Positions 19,529 to 31,370 of a stretch of DNA of 64,000 nucleotides are shown one piece after another. Below the pieces are notes generated by a model. That model searched no databases and had not been told where the DNA came from. It saw only the letters and a list, made by a program, of their open reading frames with translations. The DNA comes from Epithemia pelagica. Its lineage: Eukaryota > Bacillariophyta > Bacillariophyceae > Surirellales > Surirellaceae. The first letter of the stretch is position 1. Every line of letters begins with the position of its first letter. The position numbers and the translations under genes are program-made. The stretch is from positions 2,976,001-3,040,000 of the forward strand of contig OX337233.1 in the NCBI GenBank assembly GCA_946965045.2, given 5' to 3'.

Positions 19529-20869
19529 ATGCGCTCTGTCAAGTCCATGAAAATGGTACACTTACGTAGGAGTCGGCGTGCAGGGATGATCAACCTCTGG
19601 CGTTTCTTGTTCAGTGGTTTGCTTGTGACCATGATGACCCTCTTGTATGAGGCGGGGACCACCTTGGAGGGACTGCACAAAACGGCTCAATTCGATCCAG
19701 TCCAAAGCTACGTGAACCATAATGAAAGTTTGGATGATGGTGGGAATACATCGTTGTTGTGGGACGACAAGACCGGGATAGCAGACGCCACCGACCCTGA
19801 TACATCCGATGCGGATACCACCCCTCCATCCAACCTCGATGAGGGCCATCTCAATTCCGAAATGGTACGAGACAAGGGTCCCCTTTTACAGTTGCTGCGA
19901 GAGGCTGGAATGGACGATCTGGATGAAGCAACCCTCAAGGCCCTTCCGACCTGGTCAAATGTAACGGATTTGTATGGCAAGGAGCCAGTGTTGCATGGAT
20001 TCCCCGAAGAATGCTCCAAGTTTCAGAGTCTACCCAATCCATCCCTTCATTTTATTGCCTCGGCCGGATCCTTTAATAGTGGTACCAATTTAATGGCGGA
20101 ACTCCTCATTCACAATTGTCACCTGCCCCAGCATGAGGGAGGACCGGGTGTGCGATGGCAAGTGCTGTGGGGCAAGCATACCCCGATTGCCAATGATACC
20201 TTTCGACTCGAGCACAAAACGTATAGCGATGAAAAGTACAAGGTTCCGGAAAATGTGTTCCCCGTTGTCATGGTACGAGATCCCTATCAATGGATGCAAG
20301 CACTGTGTCGGCATCATTACACGGCCACATGGCCCGTCGATCCTCACGACCCCGAGCATTGTCCCAATTTGGTGCGACAAGTAGCACAGGCAGGTGTCAC
20401 CAAGGAAACCTCACACTTCGACACTACCAATTCACAAACAACGTACAAAGTTACAGTCGTGTATCCCAATGTGACGACGCATCATGCCTCCATGGCGGAA
20501 TTCTGGAACGATTGGTACCGACCGTACACGGAGGCATTGTTTCCTCGATTAATGGTTCGATACGAAGATTTGCTGTATCATCCTCGTACCGTCGTTCAAC
20601 AGGCCTGTGAATGTGCCGGAGGCAAACTCAAAGCACGCTTTGAGTACATTACCAAATCCGCCAAAAAAGGTTTGGGAGGCCATGGCAAGGAACGAACCTC
20701 GTATCTCGATGCCTTGATTCGGTATGGAAGCGAACAAGGACGGTATAAGGGATTCTCCTCGGCCGATCTCGACTACCTGGCCACTCATTTGGATCGAACA
20801 ATGATGCAAAACATGGGATATTCCTTCCATTCCACTCATAAACCAGAACAACCGCAACTCCCCTTGTAG
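19529..20869 (+). CDS. Sulfotransferase-like type II membrane protein, tandem copy 2
   Basis: A 446-residue paralogue of the gene just upstream, on the same strand. It has a basic N terminus (HLRRSRRAGMINLWRF), a membrane anchor (FLFSGLLVTMMTLLYEAG), an acidic stem in place of the Gln-rich one, and the same catalytic-domain blocks: FIASAGSFNSGTNLMAELL, FPVVMVRDPYQWMQALCRHHY and a conserved C-terminal region ending near RTMMQNMGYSFH. Both copies keep Cys pairs such as HCPNLV and QACECAGG, probably disulfides of a lumenal domain. The stem and N terminus have diverged far more than the domain, consistent with an old tandem duplication and possible acceptor specialisation. Several in-frame Met codons (19529, 19550, 19586) make the exact start uncertain. 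Confidence 0.8.
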   Translation: MRSVKSMKMVHLRRSRRAGMINLWRFLFSGLLVTMMTLLYEAGTTLEGLHKTAQFDPVQSYVNHNESLDDGGNTSLLWDDKTGIADATDPDTSDADTTPPSNLDEGHLNSEMVRDKGPLLQLLREAGMDDLDEATLKALPTWSNVTDLYGKEPVLHGFPEECSKFQSLPNPSLHFIASAGSFNSGTNLMAELLIHNCHLPQHEGGPGVRWQVLWGKHTPIANDTFRLEHKTYSDEKYKVPENVFPVVMVRDPYQWMQALCRHHYTATWPVDPHDPEHCPNLVRQVAQAGVTKETSHFDTTNSQTTYKVTVVYPNVTTHHASMAEFWNDWYRPYTEALFPRLMVRYEDLLYHPRTVVQQACECAGGKLKARFEYITKSAKKGLGGHGKERTSYLDALIRYGSEQGRYKGFSSADLDYLATHLDRTMMQNMGYSFHSTHKPEQPQLPL

Positions 20870-21166
20870 TTTGCAATTTATTTTGGAACGACAACAAGCA
20901 AAAGCAATGCGCCAAAAAGTTGTTTGCGCATAAACTCAAACTGTCTATGATAGATTAGAAAGATATCTCCCTTGTGAACCATGAGTCGTGCGTGATAAAT
21001 TCCGTCAGATCATCAAACATCAAAACCAATTGTACCCTTCGAAACTTCGTAGCCGCTACCCGATGCACCGATCGTCTTACCACTAGAAATGCGTAAATGC
21101 TTAAAATTGAATAGAAAGCGTGCTAAATCAGATGTTACTGCAACTATCAACTAGAAAGATCGTGAT

Positions 21167-22857
<1,691 letters not shown>

Positions 22858-23223
22858 GGTAGGGTATCGTTTGGTCTCAAATGACGGCGATTGGCGTTGC
22901 TCTACTCGAGGACTGCGGTTTTATGACTACGTTTGGGAAGAATTTTTGCCGACCATACACGAACGCGGTAGAAAGATGTTTCGTGACAGGTCGTGACACG
23001 GCGGGGGCGGTGTACGGGTTCCAGCGAAGCGGTTCCAGCGAAAAGTGACGATTTCTTGAGCGGTCGTGAAAATACAGGACACCATTGTAATACAAAACGG
23101 CTCATTGGAGCTTCAAACCGAAACAGACGGACGCGGGAGAGTTCCGAACAGCTGGAAGAATAGCGAGGCTGCCGGTGCAGAAGTTCTGCAGTCCCGTTCG
23201 ACACACGTACGTCTCAATTCGAG
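22858..23223. promoter_or_regulatory. Polyubiquitin upstream region
   Basis: About 370 bp upstream of the polyubiquitin start, also the left flank of the Kelch pseudogene. No gene is seen. Inverted and repeated pieces such as GCGAAGCGGTTCCAGCGAAAAG near 23022-23044 are visible, but no known heat-shock element is clear. Confidence 0.35.
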
Positions 23224-24321
23224 GTGCGACCGGCCAGCCGGTGCAGGAAAAAAAGAACCTCGAGTCAGACAGCTCCATGGCCTCGCATGCCGATTTTATT
23301 GCACGAAGGGCATGCATCCGTGGTGATCCATCACCCTGACAAGAATCAAGGACGGATCGTGGTCGTATTGGGATGCTCGGATGATACTCCTTCTACTTCC
23401 ACCAAGAGTGCGATGCTGTTGTTGCATCTGGACCATGATACTATGGCCTGGCGAGAAGCTCCATCCATGAACAACAACCGAAATTTCTGTTCAGCCGTGG
23501 TATGTCATGGCGCTCTGTATGCCATTGGTGGAGATCATCCCGATGATCCCATTGTTTTTGATACCATTGAGAGGATTGACATTGGAGATTTGCTTTCTCC
23601 ATCATGGTCGAGAATGAATTAAAAAAAATGGAAGACTCTAGAGTGTCGTTTGTGAAGCGGGAAATATGCGTGCGCCGCAGCCGTTGTACAGGACAGATTT
23701 ATTGTTGTCGCGGGTGGAAAATGTCATAGTCGTGATCTTTCATCTGTCGATATTGTGGACACATCATCGGAAAGTCAATGCATTGTGATATCCGGGCCAC
23801 CATTGAATGTGGATCGATGTTACTTTGGAATGGCTGTGGTTGGCCAACGTGTGTATGCGGTTGGTGGGTGGGGCGGGATATACCTGGACTCTGTGGAATA
23901 CCTGGAATTTGAGGACTGGCGGAAAGCGGGGTCCCAAAATCCAACAATATCCGCACTCCCGTTCACCAACAAATCCTGGAAGATTCACCAGGATCTTGTT
24001 CTTGGAACTGGTATAAATATGTATGGTGTGGTCCGAATGGGATCATGTCTCATTGCGGTTGGAGGCGACTGCGAGGAATACGATGAGATGCATTGGGTCG
24101 AGGTTTTGGACACGCAACGGAACCTGGTATGGCAGCTCCCAAACCTGATAACTGGACAGCAAGACTATAGCGAGGTTGCCATTCCGAAGGGCATTGCAAC
24201 AATTTCATGCTGGGAAGGGGGAGATGCGGTTGAAACACTTGCTCTTGTGGACAAGAACAGTGCATGTTTTGCTCGTTTGATGTCTCTCGGTAAGGCCCCA
24301 CTTCGAATAGACCACTGCTGA
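23224..24321 (+). pseudogene. Kelch-repeat protein, interrupted by in-frame stops
   Basis: Kelch-type blades are readable in one frame throughout: ALYAIGGDHPDDP, DRFIVVAGGK, QRVYAVGGWGGIYLDSVEYL and SCLIAVGGDCEEYD, each with the GG doublet and a following Trp or Tyr. A TAA at about 23620 and a TGA near 23655 break the frame, although blade sequence (GKYACAAAVVQDRFIVVAGG) continues between and after them. No splice pair removes both cleanly. It is most simply a decayed Kelch gene of roughly 360 codons. Read-through or an unrecognised intron is possible but less likely. N-terminal domain partners (for example an F-box) are not visible. Confidence 0.65.
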
Positions 24322-25659
24322 GAGGTTGTGGAAGTTTGGTTACACTCGGTGATGGTTAGTGCGAAGAAGTTCCGGACTTGCATTTGTCAGACAAGGGCAC
24401 TCTCATGGTTTTTGCTCAATGGATGGGACTCTCCCAGTTTTCGAACGACAAAACATGGAGGATTGGCACGGACGCAGACGCAAAGGAAAAGATTTTTGTG
24501 AATCCATCTGTACAGTTCACCGTAGCATCCTTGGAATAGAGAGCCATGCAATACATGTTTGGGCGTGGAATTCATCGATTGCTGCTGCGCAGGTTCTAAT
24601 CGAGAGCATCTCTGGCCTAAGATAAAATCATCTATCTCTTTTTTCTTCCTTCTCCTATTACCGTATAGGTTGATAGCCGGCCGATCAAACGATGCGTCTC
24701 TCATTCTCTGATTGCAATACGATGGAACAAGACTTAATATTAGCTTTCCTTGTTGGTTGATACCAGATGCATTGAGTAATAGTTCCCTTAAGCTATGGAC
24801 GGCCCTACTGCATGTTGGCGAGAAGTACCTACGTGATCTATTGTCAGGATTTTCCTGAACGTTGTGGGCCTGCCGAAAAGCCCTGAAGTCAGTTCAGCCC
24901 TCTGGACAAACAACGGTTTCTCATCCTTGTCACGAGACGGCTTCCTAGTTGATGCATCTACCTAGACATTGAAGATGGGTCTTGACGAAACATGAGAACT
25001 AGATACAGTCGTACCTACGAATGATAGTAGTACTGCTCTTCCATCAAAATTGGTTTCACGAACAAAGAACTTGAGCCTTCCTCTTCCGTGCAGTCGACGG
25101 CACCACAAGACAGGCGATTGTTCCACGTTCGTTGTGATTATCATCCTCCAAATACAAAACATTCCCTCTTCCACATGATGCTTTGTACCTAGATGATCGA
25201 GACCTCCAGCTTCCAAGGTGTCAGAAGGAACAAGATACAGACGTGTTCGCCATGGTACGCCAAGCCGAATGATCCGACGGCTGTGCCATGGAGACTTTCC
25301 ATTCCAATCCACTCTTGTCAGGGAACAAAGCTGCTGAGGACATGACCATATGCCCGGCTGGAATAGAGAAGCGCCACTGAGACGACAAGAACCGGTCGAT
25401 TGCGCTTATTCTCCTTATCAATGACAAACGCCGTTGAACATATCATGTGTGTTGTGGAAAAGAATGAGGACTCTTAGCAAGATCGCGTGCCCAGAAGTTC
25501 CCCTAAAGGGACACGACCTCTGACTGTCGGCGTAATGCAATGCGCCATGCGCTCAAAATTCCATGTCTCAGAAGGGTCACATAAGGCCTTGACACGGGTT
25601 GGAGGTAGAATGCATCATCATCACCACAGAGCAGGGACCACTTCCCCCATGTGACTTTT
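24322..25659. other. Long intergenic region, no gene seen
   Basis: More than 1.3 kb without a convincing coding segment on either strand. Frames of up to about 116 codons lack domains and repeats. It may hold remnants of the Kelch gene 3' end and the 3' flank of the MiaB-like gene. Confidence 0.5.
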
Positions 25660-28549
25660 TCATGGACGAGTTGTTGAGACCAACTCGCCTAGGAGACTCC
25701 ATGTCCGTGCATGGGTAATGCGAACCTGTACAAACTCTCCCCTTAAGTCTTTCAAGGCTCCATCAAAGTACACTTGTCGTCCTTGACGGGTTCGTCCCAT
25801 GACTTGTTCTTGGGGGTTGCGTGGATTGGCATCTTCGACCAAGACTTGTACCGTCCGACCCAGATATCGTTGACTCCGTTCCAACCCATGTTGTTTGGCC
25901 AATTCTTGGACTCGTTGGAGTCGCTCGGCCTTGACATGTTCCGGCACTTGATTGGACCAGAGAGACGCTTCCGTGTTGGGTCGAGGCGAATAGGCAAAGG
26001 TGTTGAGATTGTCAAACTTGACCTTGTTCATGAGATCCAACGTCTTGAGAAAGGCCTCTTCGGTTTCCCCCGGAAACCCAACAATGACATCTCCACAAAT
26101 GGCACTGTCCGGTGCTTGGGCTCGAATTCGATCAATAATGCGAAGATAGGAATCATGCGTATAGCCCCGACGCATGGCCCGCAACACGGCATCGTCTCCG
26201 GCTTGAAAGGGGACATGAAAACATTCACACACCTTGTCCAGATTGGCCACGGCATCAATCACCCGATTGGAAAAGTAGCGAGGATGGGAGGTGACGTAAC
26301 GAATCCGGAATTGGTCCGTGGGGATATGGTGGTTGAGATATTCCAACAAGTCGGCAAAGGTTCGTTTGGGAACCATATCACGTCCATAGGCATCAATGTT
26401 TTGTCCCAACAGGGTCACTTCCTTGTAGCCCGCCGCGACCAAATCTAAACATTCACTCAAAATACCTTCCATGGGACGACTTTGTTCCATCCCTCGTGTG
26501 GCCGGTACCACACAATAGGTACAATGTTCGTTGCATCCATAAATGACATTGCACCACGCTCTCTGTAACAATAATACAACAAACAATTGCAATATATGCG
26601 TACAACCACGTGAACAGTGCAAGTTAGTTTCCGCGTCATTCATGTCACATCTCCAGTTGGGAACAGTTTTGTTGTTTCCAACAGTACAACGTACCACATC
26701 ATGTCCTCGAATGGGTGGCGTAAAAAAGTCATCGGGGACCACGGCAGATTCGGCCGGGCCCGTGTGGTTGTGGTTCTGGTGGTTGTGCCGTTGTGGTGGT
26801 GCATCGGGTTGTTGGAGGACCGTGGGGGCCGTGACGACAACTTGGGAGCCGTGGGCGACTTGCTGGAGGACGGCGGGCAAATGGGGAATGTATTGCGGTC
26901 CCAAAACGACATCGAGTTCGGGAATGCGACGCAACAAGGCTTGGCCTTCTTGTTGAGCCACACATCCGGCGACAATCAAGGCCAGGTTGGGCTTGCGACC
27001 ACTGCGTTTCATGGCCGCGTAGGGACCAAGGGCCTGATACAACTTTTGTTCCGCATGATCGCGGATACTATATATAAATCGAAGAAGCGACCACACACAT
27101 GGCAATTGTCGCACAACCAGAAGAAGAACACAACAAGAAGAAGAGCAACAAGAGACAGCACCCGAAAACGAGGTTTGAGTGTGGGTGACCAAGGTGCCTG
27201 CCACGGACACGGCCGTCCCCCTTCCCGAATGCGCACTCGTACACACAGTAGACGTACCTGCACGTGTTGAACAAAATGACATCGGCCACTTCTTGTTCCT
27301 TTCCTGGTTGTAATGACGTGAGGGGTTTTAATTGCAATTGGGTTTGCAAAACACCCTCCAAGCGTTCGGAATCGGCGACATTCATTTGACAGCCCGTCGT
27401 GTGAATTTGATAGGTGGACCAGTCCGTCCAATGTCCGACCCGCGGCGAAATACCAGATCCCTTTAATTTCTTGTGTCGCCGCGGCACGACGACATTGGCA
27501 CCGTCATGCCATCCAATGCTGCCGGGTTGTGCTGGGTCGTCCTTCTTGTTGTGGTTGTGGTGGTTGCTCTTGTCGTCATGTTCGGCCAAGGCAAGGGTCG
27601 TCCACAGTTCCAGGACTTGGACAATGTGAAATTGTTGTTCGGGTGCTTTTTGTGATGGTGGTGGAAGTGGCGAGGGACTCGTCGAGTCGTCGTCAGTGGG
27701 GGGACTCGCCGTTTCCGACGGGGAGGTGGAGGAAAGAATCACGACATCGCCCGCCTTGGGTTGGTGATCAAACAATTGCTGGACGACCGTCCGAGGCAAA
27801 AGACTGTCTGTAGCAGTAGCAGATTGTGTGGTTCCATTGGGGTTGGGCCGATCGATCCACCCAATGGTGCCTCCTTCCTCCCGTGTTTCGACACAGGCCG
27901 ATACGTGTTGTGCCAAACTGGCAAAGGGATCGGCCGAGGTGTTCCACGACAGTGTCTTTTCTTGTTTCTCGTGGTGGTGGTCGTCGTCGTTCTTGTGGTG
28001 ATTCTCGGTGGATGGTTCGTCGTCGTCGTTGATGGGATCGGCTGGGTCGAATTCTCTTTCTCCTCCCTGTCGCAGGGCCAAACTGTATTGGTGCACGACC
28101 CATTCGGCCATGTCTTGTGTTTCCGTGACAATGTGTCGCACATACAAGCGTTGCACAGTCGACGAATACTCCATGCTCTCTTGAATGCGCGTGGGAAAGG
28201 TCCAGGACGACAAGGGGGGTGGTGGTGTCGTGGATTCGGCCGTTTCCTCCTCGGCGGCGGCGGCATGTGGCTGGACCATTCGGCCGCCACGGCGAGGAAC
28301 GGATCCGGCCGTCGTGCCGTGGCGATCCTGGTGCCGGAGGGTGGTACCCCTGAACCGTGATGGTGATGATGGCATTCGTTGGACGATCCTCCTCCTCCTT
28401 GTGTGTGAGACACCCACCAATCCCTCCACACGAGAACAACAACCCCACAACAGGACCAGGAGTATCGTTGTTCCAACCACAAGGAGGAGGGAATGGGAAG
28501 GTTGCGTCCGAACCAGCATCATGGTGGTGGTGGTGACGGATCGACGCAT
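25660..28549 (-). CDS. miaB: MiaB-type tRNA methylthiotransferase with N-terminal parvulin-like domain
   Basis: Three exons on the minus strand: 28549-27258, 27067-26695 and 26562-25660, giving 855 residues. Introns are 190 and 132 nt; the second is a multiple of three without a stop. The C-terminal two thirds is a radical SAM methylthiotransferase: an N-terminal cluster domain (HTTGCQMNVADSERLEG, FNTCSIRDHAEQK, IVAGCVAQQEG), the SAM cluster YGCNEHCTYCVVPATRG, LLGQNIDAYGRD, SHPRYFSNRVID, GFPGETEEAF, and a C-terminal TRAM region. It would add the methylthio group at position 2 of i6A37 in tRNA. Wording is closest to cyanobacterial MiaB, suggesting plastid origin. The N terminus has a signal-like helix (LLLVVGTTILLVLLWGC). 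Residues of roughly 115-320 resemble a parvulin PPIase: LYVRHIVTETQDMAEWVV, FASLAQHVS, EEGGTIGWIDR and FHIVQVLELW. MiaB identity is firm; the parvulin call is from pattern only. Confidence 0.88.
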
Positions 28550-29033
28550 GGTGATTCTGTTGTGATCTGGATCTTGGCGAGGATTTTTGTTCTTGTGTGA
28601 TGGGTGGATGCCATGGCTTCTTGAGCCAAAAAAGGGGGGGGCGGAATCCTTCCATCGGAGGGGTAACTACACCTGAGCGATGCTATTACGTCAATGAATG
28701 TATTCAGTCTTGAAGAAACCTATTGTATCAAACGTAATCGTTGGAGAGTATTTGTATGCCACCCCATACAGGGGTCTGTACGTCAGTCCTTAGCATCCAT
28801 ACAGGGGTGAAGGCATCACCGACTCCCATTTTTTTGGTTGATGTGCCACTTGGCATCACATCAATCTTCATCCGTGTCACGCCATCATAGTATTTTGACA
28901 GTCCACGTTATTGATTTCTGGTGGTTGCCACGGAGACGTGAGGAGCAAGGAAACGACCAACACAAGACTGTCTCGGGTCTTTTTCTTGTGTGTGTGGGCG
29001 ACGTGTGTGTGTGGCTGTGTTGATCGCACCACC
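28550..29033. promoter_or_regulatory. Divergent intergenic region between MiaB-like and Rieske genes
   Basis: This region contains both promoters. Seen in it are a G8 run at about 28630, and CCATACAGGGGT occurring twice (near 28774 and 28798). No gene is supported. Confidence 0.45.
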
Positions 29034-30599
29034 ATGATGATGATGAAGCATTCCAGCAGCAGGAGGAGGAGGCATTCCTTGCCACCAATACTACGGTTCC
29101 GACACTTGAATCTCCTGTTCCTAGTTGCCCTTCTCCAGGATTGCTGCTGCTTGGCTTTGGTAGGATCATGGCCAGTACCACGGCATTCCTCCTCCAGCAG
29201 CAGCCGCCGCACGAAGTATTATTCCCCTCGAACCGATTGGGGTTCTCCTCGTCATTTGGTGGTGGATTGGCCAACTGCTGCTCGTCGCTGGGGCCAGAAA
29301 TCGGTGTTCTCCTTGCAGTCACGAGCGGATGGAATGGACGACTTTTCCCCCTTGCGAGCCACCAAGAATTCAGCCAATACCAACAGTAACAACAGTAACA
29401 AGAAGAAGAATGTACCACCACAACAACGACAAGTTGATTTGGGTATATTTGGAGAAAAACAGCCACCAACCACAACGTCATCATCACGGTCCTCCTCCTC
29501 CTCGCCGTCTCGTACCCAGCGAGTGAATGGAGCGCAAGTCGTCAATAAGGACACTGATTCCTCCAAACAACAACAACCACGAACCGACGGTGAAGCCTTT
29601 GGCTTTGTGCGAAACTTGGTGCGTCGGGTTCGGGGCAAGGAGGACACGGGTCAACCACAACCAGAAAACGGACAACAGCAACGCAAAGGCACCAATCCCA
29701 CACCCATGGTACAACAAGGCTTGTTGCTCTTGGCAAAATCGGTCCGAGCACAAAACGAACAAGCCGTCCAACAAGGCAAGGACAAACCAGGACCCTCTAC
29801 GAAGGCGGCACGACTGGGATCCCGAACAAGCACCGTCGAACAACAACAACCACAAAAGTCCTCCCAACCCACAACCCAAAAGGACGACAGCGACGACCAG
29901 ACAAGTTCGTCGTCGTCCTGGACCAGTCGATTCACCTCGTGGATATCCGGAACCAACAACAACAACACAACGGACCCCAGTAATACGTCCTCGTCGGGAA
30001 GCACGAATCCGTGGCAAAAGTTGTGGAAACAATTGGATACGACGGACAAGACGGAAGAATGGGTCACAGTCTTTTCCACGACACGGATTAGTCCGGGTGA
30101 ATTGGTCCCCGTGACAGTGGCGGGAATCGATTTGTTGGTGATTGCTTCCAACGATGGCAAGAATCGGTTGTATTGCATTGCCAATTCCTGTCCTCATTTA
30201 GGAACACCCCTCGAATTGGGACAATTGGTCCGATTGCCCATTGAAGAATCGTCATCGTCATCGTCATCTTCTTCTTCTGTTTCGAGTGACGATCCCAAGA
30301 TTACCACCAAGGCTTTTTCTACTTCGGACCGCACCGATTTGTCCTGGACGGAACGGCAAGTGAGTTCGATTTTGCAACAAGATGGTTGTGAAGATTGCAT
30401 TGTCTGTCCCTTGCACAAGACAGCCTTTGCCTTGGAATCGGGACAAGTGCGAGGCGAATGGTGTCCCTATCCCCCCATTGTAGGTGCCATGGTGGGCTTG
30501 GTGAAACCACCCGCCGCCGCAGCCACCTTTGGAGTCCGCGTCCGCGGCAAGGATGTCCAAGTCCGGATCAATACACCCATTTCCCATGATGCGGATTGA
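29034..30599 (+). CDS. Rieske [2Fe-2S] domain protein with secretory signal and disordered middle
   Basis: A 521-residue single-exon protein. The ATG run at 29034 (MMMMKH) is preferred to one 123 nt upstream because it directly precedes a signal segment (LNLLFLVALLQDCCCLALVG). About 270 residues of Gln/Asn/Ser-rich low-complexity sequence follow. The C-terminal domain starts at about EEWVTVFSTTRISPGELVPV and carries both cluster motifs: C-x-H in SCPHLGTPL and C-x2-H in VCPLHKTAF. A 60-residue Ser-rich acidic insert separates the motifs, much longer than usual. No oxygenase catalytic domain is attached, so it resembles ferredoxin-like or NirD-like Rieske proteins. A plastid redox role is likely from the signal, but the partner is unknown. 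It is divergent from the MiaB-like gene. Confidence 0.82.
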   Translation: MMMMKHSSSRRRRHSLPPILRFRHLNLLFLVALLQDCCCLALVGSWPVPRHSSSSSSRRTKYYSPRTDWGSPRHLVVDWPTAARRWGQKSVFSLQSRADGMDDFSPLRATKNSANTNSNNSNKKKNVPPQQRQVDLGIFGEKQPPTTTSSSRSSSSSPSRTQRVNGAQVVNKDTDSSKQQQPRTDGEAFGFVRNLVRRVRGKEDTGQPQPENGQQQRKGTNPTPMVQQGLLLLAKSVRAQNEQAVQQGKDKPGPSTKAARLGSRTSTVEQQQPQKSSQPTTQKDDSDDQTSSSSSWTSRFTSWISGTNNNNTTDPSNTSSSGSTNPWQKLWKQLDTTDKTEEWVTVFSTTRISPGELVPVTVAGIDLLVIASNDGKNRLYCIANSCPHLGTPLELGQLVRLPIEESSSSSSSSSSVSSDDPKITTKAFSTSDRTDLSWTERQVSSILQQDGCEDCIVCPLHKTAFALESGQVRGEWCPYPPIVGAMVGLVKPPAAAATFGVRVRGKDVQVRINTPISHDAD

Positions 30600-31370
30600 G
30601 CAGCACAGTACCGTGTCGTCGTAGAGGTCGTGAGGATTATTGTCCAAAGCAGTCTCCCGCAAGGACACCGCTTTTGAACCTGTTTGGATGCTTGGTCGGG
30701 TCGTGACAACCCACAGTTCGTTCCATGGCCGTACCGTCAATCATGGAGACTTTAAACGCAACGGACCTGATTCACATGACACCAATCTTTTGGTTACAAC
30801 CCCATGATTGAAATACCGTGTGGATTGCCAGGAATGTGTTGCATACATGCAGGAGGAGGAGGAGGAGGAGATGGCGAGAACGAATCTCCATACCCAGACC
30901 ACACCCGAAGCACTCACGAAAATCCAACGCAGCTCTGGAACGATGAGTGTTCAACACGTTGCAACGTGTGCCACTATCCACTTGTCACAGAAAGTCACAT
31001 CGCAGCGTCACATGTCACTTCTTTTATCGGATCAAAGCAAGACCGGAGACATGTGAACGAAATCACGAATGACTCGGTCGTCTCACGACGTTTGAGATTT
31101 TCCAAAAGAGCATCTCCTCTCCATCAAGTGATGATGACAATTCCATCACTTGTTTCACTCCAGTTCCGTTTTTCTTCCCTCAAAACAACTGTGCAAGATC
31201 GAAATCGTGTGACCTGATTTCGACAAACACATGTTGCGCAAGTCGGATCCATGCAGACCATGGCAACCAAACAATCATTCCATCTGTGCAGGGCAACCGT
31301 CGATGCGAATGAGACATCGATCATTGTTACCTAGAGGCACCTGGCATGCTAATGATGTTACAACAGCACC
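30600..31370. other. Intergenic region carrying a diverged copy of the Arf upstream sequence
   Basis: No gene is supported. The stretch 30805-31205 resembles 33605-33950 in the same order and orientation (see the repeat entries). The rest is the Rieske 3' flank and the 3' flank of the Crinkler-like gene. Confidence 0.5.
30805..31205 (+). repeat. Diverged direct repeat, copy A
   Basis: Shared landmarks with copy B, in order: TGTGTTGC(A/G)TACATG followed by GGAGGAG; AACTTGTCACA-like sequence; a shared 20-nt core, CGAAATCACGAATGACTCGG; and (C/A)AGTTCC(G/A)TTT then TCTTCCCTCAAA. Copy B is the region just before the intact Arf gene, so copy A is probably a stray piece of an Arf-type promoter region. 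Confidence 0.7.

Noticed and set aside
30234-30284. TCATCG/TCTTCT run in the Rieske gene as a CRISPR or regulatory repeat
   Set aside because: It is an in-frame Ser codon run in a single continuous coding sequence.
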